NCBI RefSeq assembly: GCF_944801835.1
Contig: NZ_CALYLN010000003.1
Location: 62,001-126,000, forward strand
Source of the DNA: Bartonella sp. B1099
GTDB lineage: Bacteria; Pseudomonadota; Alphaproteobacteria; Rhizobiales; Rhizobiaceae
Direction: 5' to 3'
Length of the DNA: 64,000 nt
Shown here: piece after piece, positions 32,881 through 42,622 of the stretch
Layout: each line of letters begins with the position of its first letter
Numbering within the stretch: the stretch's first letter is position 1
Notes under the pieces: generated by a model
Databases searched by the model: none
Seen by the model: only the letters and a program-made list of their open reading frames with translations
Told to the model about the DNA's origin: nothing
Position numbers and translations under genes: made by a program

Positions 32881-35058
32881 CTAAAATTTTTGTACGAACG
32901 ACACTTTAAAGTTACGACCAGGCTGGCTATAATAATCCTTCGGTGTTGAACTCTTACTTGAAGGAAGTTCTGATGCATTCCAATATTTTGTATTGAAAAG
33001 ATTATAAACACCGGCTCTCAAGATAGGTCCTGTTTCACCGAATGGTTTCCACCACCCTGTCATATCAACGACATGATATCCTGGAATTTTTTGGTAATCA
33101 GATTCTTTAGCTACTTTGTCACGTTTGGCTGCTAAAGTAAGGGCAATATCGCTTCCCCAAACCTCTTTTGCATATCCTAATCCGATAACGGCTTTCAAAG
33201 GAGGAATTGAGTTAAGATACTCTTTTTTATCAAGATCTTTTCCTTGTGAATAAGCAAGAGCAACAGAGCCATGAAAACCATTTTTAAGAACTAAATGTGC
33301 TTTTGTTTCAACACCAAAAATTTGCACACGGAAACGATTCATGTAATGCCGACGCGCAAATTTGAATTCTTCTGATGGCCCTCTATCCTCAGTATCTATG
33401 AAATTCTTATATTGGTTGATAAAGGCATTGAAGGAAGCACCGAAATTTGCATTTCCATACCGTAGACCAACATCATAGCCATTGCTTGTTTCTGGTTGAA
33501 GATCAGGATTTCCTTTCACGTAATAAGCAGAAGGTTTGATATAAGAGACATAAAGCTCTGAAATACGTGGCGCACGAAAAGCTTGCGCCCACTGAGCATA
33601 GAGTGTCACTTGATCCCGAACATCCCATTCCATGCGCAATTTAGGAGAAAAGCGTGAGCCGCTTCTTTCTGGAGGGAATTTATCAGAAATCAGAGCTTTC
33701 TCATAAGAAGATGTTTTCTGAGGAACATATTTGTACCAATCGTACCGGACTCCCGGGGTTATACGAAAACGGTTATCAACCAAACCAATTTCATCTTCAA
33801 AAACAAAACCTAAATTGTAACCATTTGTATCTGGTGAATCTGATCGATTAGCAGGAACAAAAAGGCATCCTCGCGCGTATTCTTTTATATGACAATTATC
33901 TTTACCTAACAAATAGTGATGAAATTTAGATGATGAAACATTTGTCGCAAACTTCAACATATGGCTAACAGTACCAAAATCCACTTTTTTTAGAGCATCA
34001 GCATTGAAACCATAATTGATATTACGCAAAAAATTATCTCTCAGATAATCGCCTTTGGGAGCTGCAACACGAACGCCAGTCATAACGTGACGACTTGATT
34101 GCCTTTGCCAATAAAGCAGCCCATTAAACGCATCAAGAACCGCATCGCCATTACCATTATAATTATAAGAAAGAGAAAAGCGCTCACGAAGGTTATTATC
34201 CCGCTCATAAACGGAACCTGGAGCATATCTTTTAGACGAATCTAATGCATGTGTATTACGATTATGACCAAAACGTTCTGCGGTCAAACCAAGCCGGTGA
34301 TTATCACTCAAATATTGATGAATTTTAAAAAGCAAGTTATTTTTGTCAAAGTGAGAGGGGTTTTTACGCGTGCGTTCTCCATATCCTTCCACGGTTCCCA
34401 TGTTTTTGCGTTCATGACCTTCTACATAAGATCCTTGGAAAAGTAAAAATGTTCGGTAATTGCGCACAGCAAAAGCTTGATCGATGCGCCAGCTATTATC
34501 AACAGAGTGATAACCACCTTTTATAAGGCTTCCCCAATTTTTTCCTTCCACGATAAGGTCTTCAGGATTAAGGGTCCGCAGTGCAATTATTCCCCCTAGG
34601 GCACCAGAACCATAAAGACTAGAATCTGATCCTTGAATAGTGTCAAATGTAGAAAGAGCATTAAAATCAAAAGTTGTGTTTCCGCCACCACCACGGAATA
34701 TATCATTAAACCATGGAAGAGAAATACCATCCATTGTCGTAAGAACACGGTTTGCATCTAAACCACGAACAACAAAACTGTTATTTTCTGAGTTATAGGA
34801 GACAGAAGGATTAAGACGACTCACATCATAAACATCAGTGATTTGTTTTTCATCAATATTCTTATTGGTTTTACGATCAGTTAGAATGGTTATTGAATTT
34901 GAAGCGTCTTCTATTTTTTTTCCTTTAATAAGGATTGGTTTGAGTTCAGTCACGACATTCTTATCACTGTTTTGTGCAAAAACAAATGAAGGTATACAGA
35001 CCGACAACACACCTAAAATCACACAGCTTTTATGGATATTTTCTCGTCTTATTCGCAT
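32881..35058 (-). CDS. hutA: TonB-dependent outer-membrane heme receptor
   Basis: A 725-residue outer-membrane receptor. Residues 1-28 are a signal peptide (cleaved after VFA). A plug domain follows (about 45-165, with FVVRGLDANRVLTTMDGI and GSDSSLYGSGALGGIIAL), then a 22-strand barrel ending in the aromatic FVQKF. The heme-receptor FRAP and NPDL boxes are at residues 494-497 and 517-520. It brings heme into the periplasm using TonB energy. It lies at the head of the minus-strand heme genes, divergent from tonB, with 265 bases between it and hemS. The FRAP-NPDL interval has no histidine (see findings). Confidence 0.94.
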   Translation of the reverse strand: MRIRRENIHKSCVILGVLSVCIPSFVFAQNSDKNVVTELKPILIKGKKIEDASNSITILTDRKTNKNIDEKQITDVYDVSRLNPSVSYNSENNSFVVRGLDANRVLTTMDGISLPWFNDIFRGGGGNTTFDFNALSTFDTIQGSDSSLYGSGALGGIIALRTLNPEDLIVEGKNWGSLIKGGYHSVDNSWRIDQAFAVRNYRTFLLFQGSYVEGHERKNMGTVEGYGERTRKNPSHFDKNNLLFKIHQYLSDNHRLGLTAERFGHNRNTHALDSSKRYAPGSVYERDNNLRERFSLSYNYNGNGDAVLDAFNGLLYWQRQSSRHVMTGVRVAAPKGDYLRDNFLRNINYGFNADALKKVDFGTVSHMLKFATNVSSSKFHHYLLGKDNCHIKEYARGCLFVPANRSDSPDTNGYNLGFVFEDEIGLVDNRFRITPGVRYDWYKYVPQKTSSYEKALISDKFPPERSGSRFSPKLRMEWDVRDQVTLYAQWAQAFRAPRISELYVSYIKPSAYYVKGNPDLQPETSNGYDVGLRYGNANFGASFNAFINQYKNFIDTEDRGPSEEFKFARRHYMNRFRVQIFGVETKAHLVLKNGFHGSVALAYSQGKDLDKKEYLNSIPPLKAVIGLGYAKEVWGSDIALTLAAKRDKVAKESDYQKIPGYHVVDMTGWWKPFGETGPILRAGVYNLFNTKYWNASELPSSKSSTPKDYYSQPGRNFKVSFVQKF

Positions 35059-35312
35059 AACACATTATAACCTTTTTTAAAAACATCCCCTCTCTAAGCT
35101 TGAAACTTTACATATAAATGCCCGTAAAAACACTTGACTTAACCCTATCAAAAGTTAGCCAACCAAGCAGGAATGATTTAACAATATAAAATCACAGAGG
35201 AACCATATTAAACATGATAAAATCAGTCAAGAAAAAAGTTGCAATTTCCAAATAGCTTGTTTTAATGAGATGAAAGACCAATATTGCATTTAGAATAGCG
35301 GCGGAAGAAACG

Positions 35313-36092
35313 ATGAACTTTGCAAATACGAGGCAGTTATCAACTCTTTGGATTGGTGCATTTGTTGGCGCTCTTTCTTTACATATAGTATTGGGAGCAC
35401 AGTTTTATTTTCGAAAGACTGGTGTCAGTAACGGTATGCTCTCATCGACGGTTATGCTAACTCTTGCTCAAGAGAGTGTATATATGGATGCTGATAGAGA
35501 TTCCTCGAATCCAGATCATAATACAGATTTATCAAATGTTAGCACAAAATCAGAATTATTACAGCCGGATCTTGCTGAGCAAGAGCCAGAGATATTGGAA
35601 ACGGCGGATGAAATTCAACCGGAAAAGCTCCAGCATACTGTCGAAAAAGATGATTTTACAGTAAAATCTTTGGAAGAATCTCTTCCTCAAAAAGTAGAAG
35701 ATAAAATATTTGAAAAAAAAACAAAACCAAAGACAGTTGTAAAGCAGTCATCTGTAAAGGTTGCGCGCTCATCTACCGCTAGACAGAGCGGCAGTACCGC
35801 AGGGCTTGAAAATATGGTGTTAATGGAGTGGTTAGCAAAGGTACAGTCGCAATTAGAAAAGCAAAAAAATTATGTTGTAGGACAGCGTACCAGTAGAGCA
35901 AAAGGAATGGTGAAGTTAGAATTTAGGGTGCATGAGCAGGGGAATATTTTTTCTAGCCGTGTCGTCGTTTCTGCCGGAGATCCGGAACTTGATCGATTGG
36001 CTATGGCAGCCCTTCAACGTATTGGTTCTTTTCCTCCCCCTCCACCATCAAAAGTGAATAAAACGATTAGAGTATCCTTAATATTTAGCTGA
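35313..36092 (+). CDS. tonB: TonB energy transducer
   Basis: A 259-residue protein with one N-terminal transmembrane segment (residues 13-32), a periplasmic linker rich in Glu, Lys and Pro (residues 60-150) and a C-terminal TonB domain (residues 170-259: GMVKLEFRVHEQGNIFSSRVVVSAGDPELDRLA compressed into the usual GxVxVxFxIxxxG pattern, ending IGSFPPPPP). It couples the ExbBD proton motor to outer-membrane receptors; the neighbour hutA is the obvious client. The start has a GGAAG ribosome site. exbB and exbD are not in the window. Confidence 0.9.
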   Translation: MNFANTRQLSTLWIGAFVGALSLHIVLGAQFYFRKTGVSNGMLSSTVMLTLAQESVYMDADRDSSNPDHNTDLSNVSTKSELLQPDLAEQEPEILETADEIQPEKLQHTVEKDDFTVKSLEESLPQKVEDKIFEKKTKPKTVVKQSSVKVARSSTARQSGSTAGLENMVLMEWLAKVQSQLEKQKNYVVGQRTSRAKGMVKLEFRVHEQGNIFSSRVVVSAGDPELDRLAMAALQRIGSFPPPPPSKVNKTIRVSLIFS

Positions 36093-37111
36093 TTTTATGG
36101 GGAGCTCTGTTTAGATAATATATTGGTTTAGAATGATTACTCATCATTTTATAATTTGAATGAAATATAGTTTTTTCTAGATCTTTTTGACGTTGAATCA
36201 ATCAAAATCATTCGCTTAAAGACGACACAGGAGAGAACATAGATAAAAAGTTTTAGGAATGAACATATTTCTTATGAATACTCTAACATGAAAGGGCTGT
36301 TGCAATATTGGGCATGAGGGGATGATAAGGCTATCGCTTTTATCTCATTAAAAGCAATATATCTAATCGATATACCATTCATGAGAAGATTTTCATAAGC
36401 ACTTTTCAGGTTCATCGTTGTGAAATGTGAACTTAGAAACATTACAAAATGCCTTTTTAAATCAAAAATAGGCATAAGAAATACATACTATTTGGGCTAG
36501 ATATTCTGTTTTGTGCGAAGGATATGGGCTTATACATAAAAATGAGAAAAATAAAAGGTAAAGTTTCACCTTCATTCCTAAAATATTAATATGTTTGAAA
36601 GACGTAAAGCTGAATGAAAAGGGAAGGTGCAGGAGGATATTTTTTATCTTTAAGGTTGTCTTACTCAATGAGTCTATACTTTTTCTTTAGAGATGATTCA
36701 AACAGGTATAGTTATAACGCACCTCTATGGGGTATAGAAATATTGCAAGCAGAAAAAACACTTTCAAAACATGCTATTGTACAAGATTTGAATGTTGATG
36801 AATAAGTAACAATAAAAGGATACGCTATTCGTTTCACTCTTCTTATATTGATAATCTCTATAATATTATCGTTTATGCATTGAGAAGAAATGAACTATTT
36901 GCGCAACATGATGATTTATAATGATCATTATTTATATTTGGAATGAGAGCCCAGAATAGCGTAGGATTTTCCTATTTCAGCTCTATTGATACTGAATCTA
37001 TTAAAATCACTGAGCTTGCACGTTACAAGTGAGTCTGTATATCGATACTCTTTTAGGGAGAAATAAAAATCCTCTTAAGAATGTACGAGTATTTGGAAAG
37101 GTTAAGGTATA
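36093..37111. other. 1 kb gap between tonB and slt
   Basis: No gene. It carries two copies of the AATCAATCAAAATCATT-type repeat (36195-36217 and 36993-37034) and one AAGGGCTGTTGCAATATT copy (36292-36309). The 37-kb copy reads as an in-frame peptide tail DTESIKITELARYK-stop, hinting that the repeat began as the end of a coding sequence. A 63-codon plus-strand frame near 36614 looks spurious. Confidence 0.5.
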
Positions 37112-39202
37112 TTATTTCCATCGACCAGAAAGCAGGTCGGTTTTTATATCTATTTTCCCAGTGAGTCTTGCTTTGTAGACGCCATAATTTTCCATGACGC
37201 GCATCACGTAATTCCGTGTTTCTGTATAAGGAATGCGCTCAATCCAATCAATGACGTTATCGAGAGATTGTTCTCGAGGGTCGCCATAACGTTTTATCCA
37301 TTCATTGACTCGGCGGGGCCCCGCATTATAGCCAATAAGCGTTAAGATATAGGATCCATTAAAACGTTCCAATTGTTCATTGAGAAAATGGGCCCCTAAT
37401 GTTGCATTATAATGAGCATCACTGCCGAATTTTTTAGGAGACCATGCGATTGCGTATTTTTTTGCTAGTGCTTTTGCTGTTGTAGGAAGCAATTGGAGGA
37501 TCCCTTGTGCACCTGCTTTTGATATAGCTGTTGGATTAAATTCGCTTTCTTGGCGTGCAATGGCATAGATAAGCGATTTTTCTTCTACAGAAATATGAGC
37601 AGAAGCCGGTATAGCTCCCAGAGGATGAGAAAGTGCCCCGACATTTTTACCCTGAAAAGCAGCCATTTTTCCGATTTTGAGGCTGGTATAATAGTCACCA
37701 TTTTTTTCTGCCATAACAGCCAGAAGAGCTAATTCACCGGGGCTTTCTATTTTTTTTCCGAGTTCTCTATAAAAAATTTTAGCAAAATCAGTATAGCCAG
37801 CTTCTTCAAGACGTTGAATTGCTTTGATAGCTTTTCGTGCACTAAAATGTTGTCGCTCAGCATTTGTTGGTTTAGGAAAGACAATGTTAAGCCTTTTTTG
37901 GTTGAGTCGTGCAGCGGCTAATTGACCATAATAAGTTGCACCAAAATGCGCTGCGCGATGAAAGTAGTGCTGAGCATTTTTATGTTCTCCTAGCGTTTCT
38001 GCTGTTCGTCCCATCCAGTAATATCCACGTGATGCAGAAAAAGGTAAAGAAGAAAGTTGAGGAATACGTGAAAAATGCTGCATGGCTAATTTAGGGTTAT
38101 GAAGAAATCGTAGTGCATACCATCCTGCATGAAACTCAGCATCGACGGCTAATGCAGATGTCATGCCAGTGTGCATCGCAACGAGTTGATAAGCCATTTT
38201 GGGTTTGTTTAAATCGAGCATTTCGCGAGAAAGGGCGCGTTGCTCTTTCCACAAAGAATGAGGGTTCATAAGATGGAAGGCATCTTTTGTTGTTTTCATC
38301 ATAAGTGTTGCGGCTGCATCATATTGCTCTGTTCGCCGAAGGTGGCGCATTCGAGCAAACTGGAAGAGAGGATCTTTTTTCCATATTCTCTCGACAGCGC
38401 GTAATCTTTGTGTTGCTCTAGGATCATTTTTTTCAACAGCTACAAAAGCATCAAAAAGAGATTGAGCATGGGCTAATTTTGCAACGCGTGATGCTGAATC
38501 AAAACGATGTGTATACAGCATGAACTGCATGCGTTTTAAATGATCTATAGGTTTTAAGGCAGCACTTGCACTTTTAAGAACGAACACTTCTTCTTTTGCA
38601 TTAAGCGGTGTTTTATGCCACCACGGTGCAAGAACATGTTGAGCACGAGTGGTTTGCCCCATCGCAATAAGTGCTTTAGCGAAGAGAGCCATACCTTGTG
38701 CTGTAAGAGGGGGATGATGAGAAAATTTTTGGATAATGGCGTGTGTGACATTGGTTTCGTTAAGAAAAGCACGCTCAGCATTGCGTTGCATCGTTTCTAT
38801 ACCGGGCCATCCTTTTAGCATGTTGATGGCATTATATATTTCAGAACTTGGTATATTATCTTGGTTTGATAGCCCCAGCGCCCATGTTAAAATATAACGA
38901 TCAAGGCTATGTTTTTCCAGTGAATTACGAAGACTTATTGTTTTTGCAATATTATTGTTTGCAAGGGCATCTAGCCCAGCTTTTAGTTGTTTGAGTGTCG
39001 CAGTATTGTGCGATGTCGTGTGTCTTTGTTGAAGAGGTTGAGCTGTTTGTTTGACAGTAAGGGCGGTAGGGCGTGCCAAAGGGATTGGTGCTTTCCCATG
39101 TAAAAGAGGTGTTTGTGCATAGGCATTTGAAAATAAAATTCTTATTGCCAATATAAGTGTAGTAAAGGTTGCTACGAAAAGAGAGGTGGAAAATACACGC
39201 AT
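37112..39202 (-). CDS. slt: Soluble lytic murein transglycosylase
   Basis: A 696-residue periplasmic enzyme that cleaves peptidoglycan between MurNAc and GlcNAc with formation of the 1,6-anhydro product. A signal peptide covers residues 1-30. A long alpha-superhelical U domain follows, and the C-terminal 170 residues form the SLT catalytic domain: AIARQESEFNPTAIS with the catalytic glutamate, SKAGAQGILQLLPTTAK, and LTLIGYNAGPRRVNEWI. It is a family 1A transglycosylase by architecture. It diverges from dapA across a 250-base region. Confidence 0.93.
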   Translation of the reverse strand: MRVFSTSLFVATFTTLILAIRILFSNAYAQTPLLHGKAPIPLARPTALTVKQTAQPLQQRHTTSHNTATLKQLKAGLDALANNNIAKTISLRNSLEKHSLDRYILTWALGLSNQDNIPSSEIYNAINMLKGWPGIETMQRNAERAFLNETNVTHAIIQKFSHHPPLTAQGMALFAKALIAMGQTTRAQHVLAPWWHKTPLNAKEEVFVLKSASAALKPIDHLKRMQFMLYTHRFDSASRVAKLAHAQSLFDAFVAVEKNDPRATQRLRAVERIWKKDPLFQFARMRHLRRTEQYDAAATLMMKTTKDAFHLMNPHSLWKEQRALSREMLDLNKPKMAYQLVAMHTGMTSALAVDAEFHAGWYALRFLHNPKLAMQHFSRIPQLSSLPFSASRGYYWMGRTAETLGEHKNAQHYFHRAAHFGATYYGQLAAARLNQKRLNIVFPKPTNAERQHFSARKAIKAIQRLEEAGYTDFAKIFYRELGKKIESPGELALLAVMAEKNGDYYTSLKIGKMAAFQGKNVGALSHPLGAIPASAHISVEEKSLIYAIARQESEFNPTAISKAGAQGILQLLPTTAKALAKKYAIAWSPKKFGSDAHYNATLGAHFLNEQLERFNGSYILTLIGYNAGPRRVNEWIKRYGDPREQSLDNVIDWIERIPYTETRNYVMRVMENYGVYKARLTGKIDIKTDLLSGRWK

Positions 39203-39373
39203 AGAGAAAAGACCTTGAGACCTTGCTTTTTGTAAAAAAACCTAAGGCTTTATAGAATACAAGCATGAAAAACACGTTAATACAGACGGCTTATTTTAAA
39301 GAAATGTTCAAAATCTAAGGAAGAATATGTTGATCTTATGAAGGCTTTTTTTGAAATTCATCTTGCTTCGATG

Positions 39374-39395
39374 ATAGAGCAAGATTATGCTCTAT
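39374..39395 (+). other. Hairpin upstream of dapA
   Basis: Perfect 8-bp inverted repeat (ATAGAGCA / TGCTCTAT) with a 6-base loop, 60 bases before the dapA start. It could lie in the leader transcript or overlap the promoter. There is no T tract. Confidence 0.35.
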
Positions 39396-39454
39396 TTAAA
39401 ATTTATAAAGGCGATTATTAAAAAAATAAAAGCGAACATTATAGGGAGTTGATC

Positions 39455-40339
39455 ATGCTCAAGGGAGCTATAACTGCGCTTATTACACCATTTGATCAGA
39501 AGGGTGCAATTGATGAGAAAGCGTTTTGTGATTTTGTTGAATGGCAAATCACACAAGGGATTAACGGTGTAAGCCCTGTTGGGACGACAGGTGAATCAGC
39601 AACTTTAAGTCATGAAGAACATAAGCGAATTATAGCATTGTGTGTTGAGCAGGTCGCAAAGCGTGTTCCTGTTGTTGCTGGAGCAGGATCCAATAGCACA
39701 AGTGAGGCTATAGAGCTCGCACAACACGCGCAAAAAGCTGGTGCAGATGCCGTTTTGGTTGTTACACCCTATTATAATAGACCTAATCAGTCTGGTTTAT
39801 ATAAGCATTTTTCTTCCATTGCCAAAGCTGTTTCTATCCCGATTATAATTTATAATATTCCGGGTCGTTCTGTTATTGATATGGCTGTGGAAACGATGAG
39901 AGACCTTTATCAAGACTTTAACAATATCATTGGTATTAAGGATGCAACGAGCAGAATTGAGCGCGTGAGTGAACAAGGTGAAAAATGTGGCAAAGATTTT
40001 GTGCAGCTTTCTGGTGATGATTGTACAGCATTAGGTTTTAATGCCCATGGAGGTGTCGGATGTATTTCAGTTTCCTCCAATGTTGCTCCAAAACTGTGTG
40101 CAGAGCTTCAAGCCGCTTGTTTTCATGGGGATTATAAAACAGCACGGGAATTAAATGATCGCCTCATGCCTCTCAATCGAGCTGTGTTTATTGAACCTAG
40201 CCCTGCAGGGATTAAATATGCTGCTGCAAAATTAGGGTTTTGTGGTGAAACTGTGCGTTCTCCGATTGTTCCATTAACACAGAGCACCAAGAAGGTTATT
40301 GATGCAGCTCTTAGTCATGCGGGTCTTTTAAAAGCATAA
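39455..40339 (+). CDS. dapA: 4-hydroxy-tetrahydrodipicolinate synthase
   Basis: A 294-residue TIM-barrel aldolase that condenses pyruvate with aspartate semialdehyde in the lysine and diaminopimelate pathway. GTTGESATL (substrate carboxylate site), [14 protein letters not shown] with the catalytic tyrosine, YNIPGRS and the Schiff-base lysine in IGIKDATS are present. I chose the ATG at 39455, with AGGGAG 8 bases upstream, over a TTG two codons earlier. smpB follows after 18 bases and is probably co-transcribed. Confidence 0.96.
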   Translation: MLKGAITALITPFDQKGAIDEKAFCDFVEWQITQGINGVSPVGTTGESATLSHEEHKRIIALCVEQVAKRVPVVAGAGSNSTSEAIELAQHAQKAGADAVLVVTPYYNRPNQSGLYKHFSSIAKAVSIPIIIYNIPGRSVIDMAVETMRDLYQDFNNIIGIKDATSRIERVSEQGEKCGKDFVQLSGDDCTALGFNAHGGVGCISVSSNVAPKLCAELQAACFHGDYKTARELNDRLMPLNRAVFIEPSPAGIKYAAAKLGFCGETVRSPIVPLTQSTKKVIDAALSHAGLLKA

Positions 40340-40357
40340 AATGATATTGACAAAGCC

Positions 40358-40834
40358 ATGAATAAAAAAAAGAACGCGTCTGTGCGAAAAATAATTGCTG
40401 ACAATCGTAAAGCACGTTTTAATTTTGAAATTCTGAATAATCTTGAGGCGGGTCTTGTTCTTCAAGGAGCGGAAGTAAAGTCTTTACGTTCTAATCATGC
40501 TAATATTGCTGAAAGCTATGCCAGTTTTGAAAATGGGGAATTATGGTTAGTCAACAGCTATATTCCTGAATATACGCAGGCTAATCGTTTTAATCATGAG
40601 CCGCGACGTTTGCGTAAATTATTACTTTCAAAACGTGAGATGGCACGTTTTTTTAATGCAACATCCCGTGAGGGAATGACACTTGTTCCTCTCAAACTTT
40701 ATTTTAATGAATGTGGGCGCGTTAAGTTAGAGATTGCTCTAGCCCGTGGAAAAAAACTTCATGATAAGCGCGAAACGGAAAAAAAACGTGATTGGGGACG
40801 TGAAAAAGCAAGACTTTTAAAAAGATATGGATGA
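40358..40834 (+). CDS. smpB: SsrA-binding protein SmpB
   Basis: A 158-residue tmRNA-binding protein used in trans-translation to rescue stalled ribosomes. The oligonucleotide-binding barrel shows [22 protein letters not shown] and VNSYIPEY near residues 30-75, and the basic tail [16 protein letters not shown] near 130 is the part that enters the decoding site. The dapA-smpB order is widespread in alphaproteobacteria. Length is normal. Confidence 0.96.
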   Translation: MNKKKNASVRKIIADNRKARFNFEILNNLEAGLVLQGAEVKSLRSNHANIAESYASFENGELWLVNSYIPEYTQANRFNHEPRRLRKLLLSKREMARFFNATSREGMTLVPLKLYFNECGRVKLEIALARGKKLHDKRETEKKRDWGREKARLLKRYG

Positions 40835-40858
40835 TCAGCTTGGATATGCTTTATTGAT

Positions 40859-41542
40859 TTAGCATTGATCTAAGTATGTTTTTGCCTCTTGAAAAATTTG
40901 GTGAAACATAGCGTCTGTCAAGCGGCCTGTATTCGTATTATAACGAGAACAGTGATAGCTGGAAAAGATGCGTAATCTACCAATGTTATTGATTGTGCCA
41001 TGTCCAAAAGGATGCGCTAAAACTTTTGCATTAAGAGCGCGTACGGTTGAATGGTGTGCAATGGTACCTAAGGTAATAACGACTTTAAGTTTGGGAAGAT
41101 TTGTTAAAAGAGGCGAAAAAAAAGAGCGGCACGTATTAATTTCCGCACCGGTGGGTTTGTTTTCTGGTGGAACACAACGAACAGAGTTAACGATTGCAGC
41201 ATCAATCAGTTCAAGAGTATCATCTGCTCTTTCTTCAAAAGTTCCTCGGGCAAATCCGAATTTTTTCAAAGTAGAATAAAGTAAGTGCCCAGCATAATCA
41301 CCCGTAAATGGACGTCCAGTTCGATTGGCTCCGCGTAATCCAGGAGCAAGACCAACAATGAGAAGACGCGTTGTGTCTGCTCCTTTATAGGGAAAGAAAG
41401 GGCGGACCGGTGCGTTATGCCAACTTGGTTCTTTCACACGCCAGTCAGCGATAAACTGATGGAGCCTAGGGCATAAATTGCAATTTTTTGGGGGCTCTGG
41501 GCAAAGCGATGTTAATGGGCTGTTCATGACGTTAGGCATCAA
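40859..41542 (-). CDS. Uracil-DNA glycosylase, family 5 (UdgB type)
   Basis: A 227-residue DNA-repair glycosylase. Cysteines near residues 14, 21 and 24 (NCNLCPRL) probably bind an iron-sulfur cluster. Motif A is LLIVGLAPGLRGANRTGRPFTGD near residue 65, followed by NSVRCVPPENKPT near 117, and the C-terminal motif is SYHCSRYNTNTGRLT. The GLAPG motif A lacks the aspartate/asparagine of other families, as is typical of family 5, which accepts uracil, hypoxanthine and related lesions. It converges with smpB. Distinct in family from the UDG at 19659. Confidence 0.88.
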   Translation of the reverse strand: MMPNVMNSPLTSLCPEPPKNCNLCPRLHQFIADWRVKEPSWHNAPVRPFFPYKGADTTRLLIVGLAPGLRGANRTGRPFTGDYAGHLLYSTLKKFGFARGTFEERADDTLELIDAAIVNSVRCVPPENKPTGAEINTCRSFFSPLLTNLPKLKVVITLGTIAHHSTVRALNAKVLAHPFGHGTINNIGRLRIFSSYHCSRYNTNTGRLTDAMFHQIFQEAKTYLDQC

Positions 41543-42092
41543 TTGTTTTTATTCTTTTAAGTCTTTTATGGCGTATATGATGGATCATGTTTTGATAAAA
41601 AATCCAAAATATCAATAAACTGTTTTAGAAGAAATTTTAATATGAACTTATGGCTAATAATGATGGAACGAAAGGCAATCTTTCCGTAATTCATTCGATG
41701 AATAAGAGTACAATATATATAATGTTTAAAGAAAAAATTCCGTCTTTCATAAATATAGTATCATAAAAAGTATGCATAAGATTGTTGTTATTAGAAAGGA
41801 TTGTTAAGAGCTGGTTTTTCTGTTAAAAGAATAAAGACCTCAAAGAGATATTTTGTCAAGAAACACCTTCCTTTGCTCAAATCTAATCTATTGGAATTGT
41901 TTGAAGCGCAGCTTTGATAACAAGCATGAATAGGATATACATTTTTTTATAAAGTTTCCAAGAATTTTCTCAAGTAAGTTCTTTAAGCAAAAAATATGAA
42001 AGCGTGTGTTGTTTTTCTTGTGTTTTATTTTGATTATTGTATATACTCTCCTAATCCACTATTAAATTTTTTTATTTGAGAAAGAGGCATAA
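41543..42092. other. 0.55 kb gap before rpoZ
   Basis: AT-rich and gene-free. A TATACT -10-like hexamer sits near 42040, about 50 bases upstream of rpoZ, and is a plausible rpoZ promoter element. No repeat or stem stands out. Confidence 0.4.
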
Positions 42093-42491
42093 ATGGCCCG
42101 CGTAACGGTAGAAGATTGTATTGATAAAGTTGATAACCGCTTTGAATTGGTACTTTTAGCAGGTCATCGGGCGCGTCAGATTTCACAAGGAGCGCAAATT
42201 ACAGTCGATCGTGATAATGATAAAAATCCAGTTGTTGCTTTGCGTGAAATAGCAGAAGAAACGTTGTCGCCTGCTGATTTAAAAGAAGATCTTATTCATT
42301 CGCTACAAAAGCATGTGGAAGTAGATGAGCCAGAAATGGCAAGTGAATTTATCACCCATTCAAGTGAAGCTGAAAGTGTTTTTAATACATCATCGCAAGA
42401 AGAAGGAACTTCATTTGATCATATGTCAGAAGAAGAGCTTTTAGCGGGGATTGAAGGTTTGGTCGTTCCAGAAAAAAGTGATGACTATTAA
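42093..42491 (+). CDS. rpoZ: RNA polymerase omega subunit
   Basis: A 132-residue omega subunit that helps assemble and stabilise RNA polymerase. The [31 protein letters not shown] opening is diagnostic (cited only in part: [14 protein letters not shown], residues 17-30). The [15 protein letters not shown] segment follows. The C-terminal half is acidic and variable, as in other alphaproteobacteria. It precedes rsh by 131 bases, the same order seen across alpha- and gammaproteobacteria, and omega takes part in the ppGpp response. Confidence 0.96.
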   Translation: MARVTVEDCIDKVDNRFELVLLAGHRARQISQGAQITVDRDNDKNPVVALREIAEETLSPADLKEDLIHSLQKHVEVDEPEMASEFITHSSEAESVFNTSSQEEGTSFDHMSEEELLAGIEGLVVPEKSDDY

Positions 42492-42622
42492 TTACGGCGG
42501 TTGATATTACAGGAGTGAAGATAGATTGTCATATAAGGAGCGGTTATTTTTCTTGTCCTTTATTGATAAGGCGTGTTCAATAAGGGTGAGTAGGGGTGTG
42601 AAAAGATAAAGGATATGCTCGT

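Noticed and set aside
35064..35069. TATAAT hexamer five bases before the hutA start on the minus strand
   Set aside because: As a -10 box it would place the transcript start at or past the ATG. It is more likely a chance match in AT-rich leader sequence.
36614..36805. 63-codon plus-strand frame in the gap after tonB
   Set aside because: No similarity recognised, no ribosome site, AT-rich composition like the surrounding gap.
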